64,000 nt of DNA from Conoideocrella luteorostrata (lineage: Eukaryota; Ascomycota; Sordariomycetes; Hypocreales; Clavicipitaceae): positions 186,001 to 250,000 of the forward strand of contig JASWJB010000017.1 in assembly GCA_032433595.1 (NCBI GenBank), written 5' to 3'. Below the pieces are notes generated by a model, which made no database searches, was not told the origin of the DNA, and saw nothing but the letters and a program-made list of their open reading frames with translations. This document shows, one piece after another, positions 47,167 to 56,577 of this stretch. Position 1 is the first letter of the stretch. Each line of letters opens with the position of its first letter. Made by a program: the position numbers and the translations under genes.

Positions 47167-49265
47167 ACGGGAAAGTCTCCTAGCTGTTTCACTTCTTAAT
47201 ATTAGAACAAATTGCCCAATGTGCCTTGGTTCGTTGTTCCCCAGCTCCTGCTTGCGTATTAAGCAATGTGAAAGGTGTCTGTGTAGTTTGCGACATGCCA
47301 CGATATACAAAGCTAAATGGACTGGCTGATTGATGCTACAACTGGATGCATACATAGCGGCCGATCAAGAGCACCATTAGACACACCAAATTCCCACTCC
47401 CTCTATTCTCCCAGGTCTCACCGCCCTAGATTCTTCAAAAGCTCCCTTTGATGCGTCGCCTATCTAGTTCAAACACACCCAGAATTCTGTCAACCTAGCT
47501 AAACCCCCTCCGTGAGCTCAACGACCGTCGCAATCTCCTTGACTCCTCCCCTCTTCCTCTCACCTCTGGGCCGCGACCATGTCCTCACTCGTTGTACGTG
47601 GCAAGCTTCAGTGATTTTGTAGTCGTGATAAATCTGAATTCAATTTGCGGTCTCGCCTGCACACCGTCTTGTAAAAATTTTAGCCTTTAGGGGCTGGTGA
47701 ATTCTCGTGTGCACAATAACTCATGTGCTTCACAAGGAAAGCCAATTAGAAGGGCCTATCACGGGTCTGGGAATGCGTATCGCCCTGCGGTTATACATAT
47801 CTCTCGTGATACCATTTGTTTACTCCCTCATTGTCCTCCTTTCTCTGGTAATGCAGAGCAGAGAGAGAAGAGACCGCATTATAGGGATGAGACGCACCAA
47901 GCGCTCTTTTGCTCTAACTAAGCGCAACGCTCCATCAAGGCCCATGCCATTATCTTCATTCTTAAATGTTTTGTTGTTCATCGTTGAGACGAGAAGTGGA
48001 GATATATCTCTGATAAGCGAAGTGCAGCTAGGCCTGTTACATCTGTTGCTAAATGTGGTGGTCATACAGCAAATAGTCATTTCTCCTGTACAAGACATTA
48101 TGCCTGCCCTGACTACATAACCGCATGGACTAATGGCTCAGCCCAGCTCTGAAGTTGCTAAACTTAGCACCAGTCCGGAATACCCTTGCGCCTTTTATAC
48201 CTGACTTAGAGGTAGAGGTTCGAAAGCCAAGCTTTGATATCTTAGTATCGTCGAAATACATCAATCTGCATTGGTCGCCTGATAAACTATAAGAGGCAAG
48301 CCTTTAAATGGAATGTCCGCAACCCGTTGATAACGGGCAAGTTGGTCGCTAGCTATCAAAAAGAAATTTGCTGGTAGCATGCTGCGGGAGCAGCTCCAAG
48401 AACAGGAGCGCCTCCGCCAGGAAGAATAACGCCGGCGTATAGTTGCGAAAAGCCCTACCCTTGCGGAACAACAACATGGCTAAGAAGAACAACGCCAATG
48501 GCAAGAATGGATGGCGCTTTTGGACGTTGCAAAATTGGCCTTTCATGCATGGCTAGATGTCACAAAATTCAACAAAAGGCGAAGCTCCACACTGATAGTG
48601 TGAATAATGCATTTTATATAGCCTTGGATACTGGATATGTCACTGGGCACAGAACCTCGCGATTAGACGGCGGCATCACTTACTCGATAGGTCGGACCTA
48701 TTGTAGGTGGCGGGAAGACGACCGAGCAACGTGGCTTATAAGAATCATGTTTGCCCCGATAACTTCTCGGCGTAGCGTACTGTGCAGAGTCTCCTATATT
48801 CTACCATATGTGACTATGCTTGTTATATGTTGGTTTCGTCTAGTGGAGTACTAGAGTCTGCACGTATGCTGTCGAATTAGTAGGTATAACAAAGGGTCAT
48901 AAGGGCATGGGTGAACAGCGAATAGATCACAACAATACAGCTCTTAGATGTGTAATAGTTGTTGTCGAATTCATCTACTACTGCGTTGGAACCTCCCTTA
49001 TATGGGGTGGTTCCGTCGCGTGAGTGACTGTCCTCGACTAGAATATTTTGCTGACAACGATGCTCCTGTCCTAATGACACTATTTTATGCAGACAATATC
49101 AGCTGCTTGACGCGGCGTTTCAGAAAGAGAAGCTCATAGATATTGTTAGCCTTGAGCTGCCGGACTGCCAATAAAGCTGCACCAAAGCGGGACGCAGGCG
49201 TGCTTGAGTTTCCACCAAGACAAAACTGCACCCAGACGCATCACGTTCCACCAGTGCCCGGGCTA
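47167..49265. other. 2.1-kb region without an intact gene
   Basis: This lies between the acyltransferase 3' end and the metalloprotease 3' end. It includes a CT-rich stretch leading to a well-placed ATG and GTACGT donor near 47578-47598 with no following exon, and a Gln/Glu-rich broken frame at 48349-48603. Intact open frames here (up to 137 codons at 47707) show no recognisable family pattern. Confidence 0.45.
48349..48603 (+). pseudogene. Gln/Glu/Arg-rich broken coding fragment, origin unknown
   Basis: In one frame the sequence reads like a coding remnant: MLREQLQEQERLRQEE, stop, RRRIVAKSPTLAEQQHG, stop, EEQRQWQEWMALLDVAKLA. Both stops (48427-48429 and 48481-48483) are TAA in a Gln-rich setting and would be CAA after reversing one C-to-T change, as RIP would produce. 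The composition recalls basic coiled tails of fungal transposases or other nuclear proteins, but there is no diagnostic motif. The other strand is also open here, so the call is weak. Confidence 0.25.
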
Positions 49266-50562
49266 TTACCCTTTCTTGGTGGGATCAAACCCCCTTCGCT
49301 TTGAACACTGTATATACCTGCTATAAGAACCGAATGACTCGCTTCTTTGAGAGTCGTTGGCACAGAACAGCCCTGTTCCACAATACTCTTCAGGTTCCTC
49401 ACTGGCAGTGCCATTATCAGATAGAAAGCAACGCAGGTAGGCCAATTCTGGGTTGGATGGAGGACCGTAATAGGGTAATTCGCCACCTAGATCTTTTGAC
49501 GGGATTCGCTCTAATTGGGAAGGCCAGTTTGGTCTTGGCAAAGACTCAGATCGCAAGTCTTTCCACATTTGGCGCATTCGTACGAACTGTCCAGTAGTAA
49601 ACCCATTTTCCCAATAGCCGTCATAACATGACCTGTAGTTGTCTTAGGCATTAGTAAATTTTCCCTTTTACACGTAAAGAGAAGAAATATATACTTAGGT
49701 ACGTAGTTCATAAAATTATGAACAGGATCAAGACCTTTCTGATCCGGGCAAGTGTCCAGTGGCTTATCCAAGGGACATTGTCCAGACGATGATAAATGAG
49801 CAGGTGTATCATCGACCAGATCACCATCACCGGTGCAGCTTGCCTCGCCCTCCCCCCAAGTGTGTAGCAAGCCAAACCAGTGACCGACTTCATGGATAAT
49901 CGAGGATTCGCGGAGGGTCCCTTTCAGCGATAGTACAACGCGATCAACAAAGTAACTCGCATAGTCTTTGTTCCATGGAGAAACATTATAGGCTAACTCC
50001 GGTGTCCCCAAATAGGTTGACTTGTGTAGGAAGTAAATATTCAAGTCTCTGTTATCGCCTTTTCGATAGCGATGTGACATGCGTCCGTGGTAGTAGCCCT
50101 CTGTGAAGTGTTTCTGTATACTCGTGCTAATATTGACGAGGTTAAATTGTATATTGCCAGGCAGATAAGCTTTGTTTAGTAGCTTCATTTGGTCTTCTAT
50201 TGTCTCATTCTACAAGCCATAGTGGGAAGAGGAAAAGAAATTAGTATGAATGATATACCCTCATCTTTCTGTGAGTGGCAATGTCTCTTATCTTGACTTA
50301 CTTTATAGTGTTCGTTTATAAATTGCTCCGATGCTCCGATAACATGGGCGTAGACGTTGATTTTGATAGCGGGGTCAAAGTTAGTTGCGTTTCGACGAAC
50401 AAGCTTTGGCTCCTTTGCAGCTGCTGCGTGGATAGCAGCTAGCCACTCTTTGGAAATGTTCTTTACACCACAGTAACCAGAATCTGGCAGCTTGTCCGGA
50501 GAAGATTTCGCCGCAACGAGCAGCGCAAAGCTTATCAGGAGAGGGAAAAAAAGAGAACGCAT
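49266..50562 (-). CDS. Secreted M43-family zinc metalloprotease
   Basis: Extracellular metalloprotease of the pappalysin/cytophagalysin (M43) type, 380 residues. Exons are complement 50302-50562, 49695-50209 and 49266-49632. The ATG at 50562 starts a signal peptide (MRSLFFPLLISFALLVAA); the frame is open further upstream but would bury it. The first splice joins HYK to NETIEDQM. The zinc site is HEVGHWFGLLH (HExxHxxGxxH), followed by the Met-turn NFMNY. The second splice (donor GTATAT) joins VPK to SCYDGYW and recovers the family's closing motif FTTGQFVRMRQMW. The protein continues about 80 residues beyond the usual end, with four Cys, which is atypical. A role in degrading host or substrate proteins outside the cell is inferred from the family. 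Confidence 0.88.
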
Positions 50563-51465
50563 TGTAAAGAAGCAAGGCCAGGTAGTGCTCTGGAGAAGAG
50601 AGGCAAGATGTTCATCGAAGGGAGAGTCTATACGTTGAGCGAGTTGACAGGTGTTTAAATAGTTCTCCATGTTAGTACTCTACCATCAAAAGCCCATTCG
50701 AGGACGTCCTTTTCACGAATCGATTCATCAGCACCTATGAGTCATTGTGCTCGTGTAAGTAGGTGGTGCCTTGTGAAATCGAGTCAGTGCAGCATCATCA
50801 TACCAGACCTTCCGCGTGGGATACCTGATATGCCGATGCACGGTTAAAGGCAGAAGCATGAATCGAATGCCTCTTTCTATCTTCCACGACGCATAAACCC
50901 TGAATCTCGTGCCGCCAAGATCAGCGGAGCAAAAAGATGACGCTACAAGCTCTTTACCAGTCTGCATCCACCTTGGCTACCCACATACCAAATTCTCTCG
51001 TCTGATTCCGTTTGAGCGGAGACCGGGGTCTGATTCTGTTTGGATGGAGGAGAAAGTCGGGAAGTGAGCAGCTACGGTCAATCTGATAAATGAACTTGTC
51101 CTGGCATGGAGTGCCTCTAGTCGCGGCGACGCTCTACGCCTTGTGCCTAGCGGGCTTGGTGACATGCCCTACAGCGGGCCTCCAGTAATTCCGAGTCAAG
51201 AAGCAACCAAACCATGTAGAGTGGTGGCTCGGAATGGCTGCTGGGATGCCGAGTACTTGTACTGCTCCCGCACCAGCATGAACCATATGCCCGCTAAATT
51301 ATCTAATCGTGCCCGCTGAGCTACCCGCTAAATTACCTGCCGAGTAGCCCTGAATTCTGCCCACTCCGCCGCCCGCCAGATTGCACGCTAAGGATCTGAT
51401 TCACGAAACCTTTAATTATGCTACGGAGTAGTCTCTAGAGAGTAATATGTAAAATATACAAAATA
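50563..51465. other. Intergenic, start of AT-rich accessory DNA
   Basis: This is upstream of the metalloprotease gene. Short imperfect direct repeats (CCCGCTAAATTA at 51290-51301 and 51324-51335, with a related CCCGCTGAG between) and an exact TACGGAGTA at 51422-51430 are present. A short minus-strand stretch near 50862-50950 contains DLGGTRFRV, like a hexokinase phosphate-loop, but nothing around it supports a kinase. Confidence 0.4.
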
Positions 51466-53609
51466 CTATAGAGCTATAAACACAGTTATACTAATTAGTT
51501 TGCGGAGAAAGGGGGTAAAAGCAGGGCTGATTGTTTCAACGGTGTGAGATGGACTATGGCCCGGTTTCGGCTGTAGCTCCAGTATCCCCACATCTACACC
51601 ATTCGCCTGCAGGCTTCTGATTGGGAGACTGATTCCGAATGTCTCAAATGGGGCGCTTTTTGAAGTCTCCTCTACGGCCAATACTATGGCATTTGTTGCA
51701 TGTGCGTGAAGCTCTGTCGCTGATTTTGTTCGGAGAGGGACCACTAACACCCCATCAATTGTTGCCTTACCATAAGATGGCCTCTGCGGCGTGGTGCCCG
51801 AATCAATTTGGCGTCCCGTCCTATCAATTGCCCTGCGAAAATGATGGCTCGTCATGAAATGGCAAATCCTAATCATACTCATAGTTTTGACTCTAATCCA
51901 TGTCGAAAGCAGAAGTCCACATCATCTTCCCACGAGGACGAAATCCTGACGAAACTGTTATTGCAGTTGAGCGGAAGCTGATGACGGACTGGCCGGTGAT
52001 GTGCAGTTGAGGAGCCCAAAGACGTTTTCGAATATGCTGACGGAGCGGACTTGCTCCTGCGATGGCCTGAGAACTCAGGTTGACGAGGTCTCTGCAGCGT
52101 TGAACATAAAACTTTGGAACTCGAAATTTGCTTTCCAATCAAATTCAAATTTTGATCTGGAAAGCGTGTGGGATTTGGTTGCTGTCCATTCGTTAAATCC
52201 GAGCATTTTACCTTGTTCAGTGCATCAGACTCTTGGTCAAAAATAAATGGAGGCAGCACCGGGGAGTCATCTAAACATTGGGTCAGCTCAATCGCGGTCC
52301 TCTTACTTGGCGATAGAAAATAATCGGGCTCTACACTATTACCGAACTATTCGCCCAAGAGCTTCAAAGTGAAACGATCTGAAAATAACTGCGCCTTCTG
52401 GCAAGAGTACCATGTCCAGAAGCAGTTGATAACATTACATACCGTTGAGCAAGGTTTCATGTCCAGAATCAAATGTATGCATTCTGGCTCTCGTATCATG
52501 GCTGCTAGATTGCATCTCGAGGGGATCAAGGATTCTGAATATAATGGAATGATGGTACCTGACTTGGTTTTCGTATGACTAACTCTTTTGGTGGAGTTTG
52601 TTTAGTATATCTTGGGTAGTGAACGATAAAGATGGCAACTTTTGTAATCTGTGTGTGCGATGACAAGTGATGATTGCAATTCATCTAGGTCTGATTTGGT
52701 GAATCTCGGGTTCATTCTTATGTGGCAAACCTTGCGGGGTCAAAGCACACTTGGAAACGCTCTGTCTATTTATTATACACCGTTCTGCTCATTAGCGTAG
52801 TGAGGCAAAACTATATTAACATTTCCACCAGTTAAATTTTCTATTTCAAGCAAGTTTGGCTTTTCTTGCAAAAATAGTAACATTAACTCAAATTTTAGAG
52901 CACGTAAGCCTGGAAAGCTCATCACTTAGCCGGTCGCACTTCTCGTGTTGCTCTCTTGCGACTACTTCCGCCTTGTGAGCAAAATCTGCTTCTCAAGGAT
53001 GCCTCGATGAGAAGGAAACTACTTGCTAACGGCTCCATAGCTATCTGAATGTAATATATAGCCATATTTCAGCAGCCAAGATTTGAATAGTCAACACATA
53101 GAGAACTTGGCTTCTCAGCGAGTCTGTCTCCTGGAGATCCGAATTTTGACTACGACTCATCTGATGGCTGCAGTCCTTAACTTCTACTTCATTTGGTGAG
53201 GATTTTGACAGCTATTTTAAACTGCATTCCTCTCTAGATTAGGTCAATTTGGGATTTCCGTCAGACCTTCTTTAAGCTCGTTAAATTTAATAATTTCATC
53301 CTTCTTAGTTATCCACTGCACAAGGATTTATAACTTAACCTGGATTTCTATTGCCGGTTGCTGCTAAGCTGTGTTGCTTGCATTTAGTCTGGCGCCTAGA
53401 TCCTACCAATCTCGGCCCTTCTATTGGGGTTTACATATGAGGCTTTCATTAACTTTCCGAAAAATGTCGGGATTTTCAAACTTGTTGTAGATTTCATTAG
53501 ATTCAACATGTTCCCCGGAATTTAGTCCGACAGTCATGGATGTGATAAGCGCGGGATTCGATCTTAAATCCAATTGTGGAGCTTTGATATATTTTAGCGC
53601 ACCGGCCAT
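51466..53609 (-). pseudogene. RIP-scarred remnant of a coiled-coil fungal protein gene
   Basis: A decayed gene about 2.1 kb long. It opens with a good ATG at 53609 and a protein-like N terminus (MAGALKYIKAPQLDLRSNPA, then KFENPDIFRKVNESL). The same frame then meets stops at 53421 (TAG), 53403 (TAG), 53364 (TAG) and 53328 (TAA), each one C-to-T change from CAG or CAA, while the residues between stay coherent (ILVQWITKKDEIIKFNELKE). Coiled-coil-like text continues in another frame near 52880-53190. Downstream the first frame resumes from about 52600 (HLILDMKPCSTV, CFWTWYSCQKAQLFSDRF), crosses a TAG at 52347, and reaches SSWEDDVDFCFRH near 51900. The last part, 51466-51882, is open in a different frame. 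I do not know the parent family's name; it looks like a cellular gene, not a transposon. Confidence 0.6.
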
Positions 53610-56577
53610 ATGTGCAATACCCTCCGGGTGAAATAAAGTTTATCCATTCATGAGCGACCCAGGTTGCCCGTCCTTCCCTCCCGGCTGTTCCATGTGAAGA
53701 TCACACCGACAAGATTCCAAGGATCTACCTGCCGCACAGACAGACGCCCCACGTGGCCTACCCGTGTCGGAAAGGATAGTCAATAGTGCGGAAGTCTACT
53801 GAATATCTCAGAGGAATTTGGTCATGACCTTGTGAAGGTAAATAATGCGGGGATACGAGGGATACGGGATATCAGAAGCAGGAAGGGAAGCAGGCGTAAA
53901 AGGAAGCAATTGGACGGGAATTGGAAGGGGAATCAGATCATCTATCATCATCGTTGATATTCGTCATTTTCCCTTCCAATTTACTTCCATACTGTTGCTT
54001 CCGACAACCCGAACAGGTCTCTCGGCGAATTTCCTATTTCGCTGCAGTTGGTGGACGCTTGCAACAAAGTGAAACGCTATGTGTCACGAGTGAGCAGCTA
54101 TGGTCATCTGATTCAGTGGAATTGTCCTTGTATTCTAGCTATTCTGAAAAGGAATTAGGCTTCCTCTTATGATTCAATTCTGGCTAGGAAGTCTATTAGC
54201 TTTGTAACTCATTGTCAGAAACCTCCATTCTCGACGACATGCGCGGAGTCGCAGGCCTAACAATGCGCCCTAGACCACAAGGGGAGAATACCATGCAGTT
54301 AGCAAACTCTTCACTGCGGGGTAGTGGCGAGCATAAAGGGAGGAGAGAGGCTAAATCTATAGTAAGGCCAGAGATTTAAGACCTTCAGCATCAGAGTGCT
54401 ACCTAGTTGCGACCGAGTAACGAGCATGCGAGAAGTCTTGCCCTTCACTCTGCTATACCAGATATGGATAATCTCTTGCGATCGTCAGGAATATTCTCTA
54501 ACGACCATCCCTGACTCTAGTGTCTTGCTGCTTCCTTTCAATTCCTGTGACGCTATGGGTGGACGGATACAAAACAAAACAATAAATCATTTTTCCTAAG
54601 AGGTAAATCATCACCGAAGGAGTCAGACTGGATAACAGACGTGAAGGCAGCGTAGGCCACCATTCGGGGTTGTATTAGCCACAGGTTGTCCTAGCAATTA
54701 AACGTTGCGACAGAGTGGTATATCTTTGGCAGACCAGGTCCGGCTATTTTCGACGAATCTTTCCGGCCTTCTTGTACTGTACGGAATAGTATGGTGTCTT
54801 TATGCTGCCACATGTACAATTCTAGCGATCTACGTGACCTATTCTAATAGCACTACTAAAATTCTACTGCTAAACTATGCCGCTAGTAGTGCATGTAGAG
54901 CTTAGATAGGCAAGTAAAGTTTCTCGGAACATAAGAACTTTGCTGTCACTCGCCTAAATACTTGGTATTTCTACGGAGAAGAGCCGCTGCTAATTTATCT
55001 CAGTACGCACAAAATAATTACTCTCTTTTATAATGTGAACATAAAAACTATTTGTTTCCGACGTCAGTTGCGCAAAGAGCCTCGTTAAATGTGAAGTATA
55101 CTCGGGACCAGTAGAAGGGGACAGATTATGCTATTAAAAGCTCATGCTAATTTTGTTTGCCAAGCCCGTGTTAGCGGATACATTTCATATTTACTTCGCA
55201 TGTTCTCGTGCTTGTCGAGGACTTAATTGATCTAATACACTATGCTTTAGCTCTATAAGTAAAGTGTTGGATAATATAAGACTTAATTACTCCTTGCTGA
55301 AGTAGATGTCGTGAGCTCACACTTTTGCACTTTTAGTGCAGCGGATATTAAATCTGATATCAAGACTAGCAGAACCCAGGAAAGCACTGCTTTTCGGAAG
55401 GCGCGAAGCAATAGTTCATTTTTTGTGCTTATTGTGCTTCTTATTATTTATTAAACAGACTATGCGATACATTTAGAGACGTGTAGTATTGCCTTTTAAT
55501 TAATGATAATATAATAGCTATAACATGTCTTGGGGATAAATCTACTTAAGAATTAATGTTAGCAAATGGTGTAAAACATCCAAATTTAAGTAATTAGTAA
55601 TATTATATCTAATAACAGACTAAAGATTATAATTGTGTCTAGTGATAATTACGTAACGGGCAAGAACGTGAGGAGACTTTGTATACTCCGTATTGCACTT
55701 AAGCTTATGTGAGAGCAGGCATGGGGTTACGCCGGAGTCACGTGTAGTCAGCCTGTAGCCAGCTCACGATGGCGGTGTGTGGGCCCCGCATCTTACAAAT
55801 TACTAATACCTTGCCACCGTCTACTAAGCAGGTAGCCTTAGGCCCTGTAGCAATAAGCCGCGACTACAAATAGATTGCAGTACAGTAGGAGTGTAACTGC
55901 ATATACATACCCGAAAACACACCTATATAGCCCAGGATTACAGAATTAATCCATGTGTTCGGGTTAGCAGACCCTGTTTTGGTAGTTCGGCCCCGTTTTT
56001 AGGTCCGCAGAATGGGTTCATAAATGGTATCCATGCGGGGGACAAATTACGTGACCCATTGCAGCGTGGATTGGTTAGCCACGCAAGGTCCTGTAATTTG
56101 TCCCCCACATGGTATCCAACTTGGAGCTTTCAAAATTCCAGTTGAATCTAGCTGAATTCAGAATGGCCCCTGGACACATATTTTACGTGTAAAACTACTT
56201 CTGATCTTCCTTTCCAAGCCACATAGCACTGCTTATAACGCGTATAGCCTTCGCAGTGGCATCAGGACCTCCGTCAATCGGGACCCTCGTTAGCGCACCG
56301 GTCGCGGGCTGCATATTTTTTTGCGTAGGGTCGCGAGCTACGACTAATCATTCTAGCTGAATACGGCTAGTCGTATGGAGTACTGCTCGGAATAATTCAG
56401 CTCCGATCCATACAGCTCCGAACATCACTAATTGGCGACTGCGATTGGTCCGGTATCGTTACTTCATTTTCGTGCTCGCTATTTAATTTATTTACTCCGT
56501 ACTGGTCTCTTCTTTCACTTTATATCTACAACCGTGGTTATTATTGCTAGAGGGCTGCACACTGCGTTTAGCGAAAC
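53610..56577. other. 3-kb AT-rich, gene-free region
   Basis: From about 54900 to 55700 the sequence is strongly AT-rich and full of TAA/TTA, as expected of heavily RIP-mutated DNA. No open frame of note exists on either strand. TACTCCGTA motifs lie at 55684 and 56493, and a long hairpin is at 56031-56112. The last 100 bases should hold the promoter of the homoaconitase-like gene. Confidence 0.5.
56031..56112. repeat. Long imperfect inverted repeat (hairpin)
   Basis: Bases 56031-56050 (CCATGCGGGGGACAAATTAC) pair with 56093-56112 (GTAATTTGTCCCCCACATGG) with one mismatch over 20 bp. Inside the loop a second stem pairs GCGTGG at 56064-56069 with CCACGC at 56079-56084. The whole could fold as a nested hairpin or cruciform about 82 nt long. 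It may be a remnant of a small inverted-repeat element; no target-site duplication was recognised. Confidence 0.75.

Noticed and set aside
47707..48120. 137-codon open frame with hydrophobic segments
   Set aside because: Looks membrane-like only because of T-rich DNA; no signal, no family pattern, and it lies in decayed sequence.
48130..48235. Possible tRNA between TGGCTCAGCCC and GGTTCGAAAGCC
   Set aside because: The spacing is too long, and neither the T-arm nor the acceptor stem can be closed.
50860..50950. Hexokinase-like phosphate loop (DLGGTRFRV) on the minus strand
   Set aside because: Only about ten residues match, with no other kinase motifs in any nearby frame; chance or an untraceable fragment.
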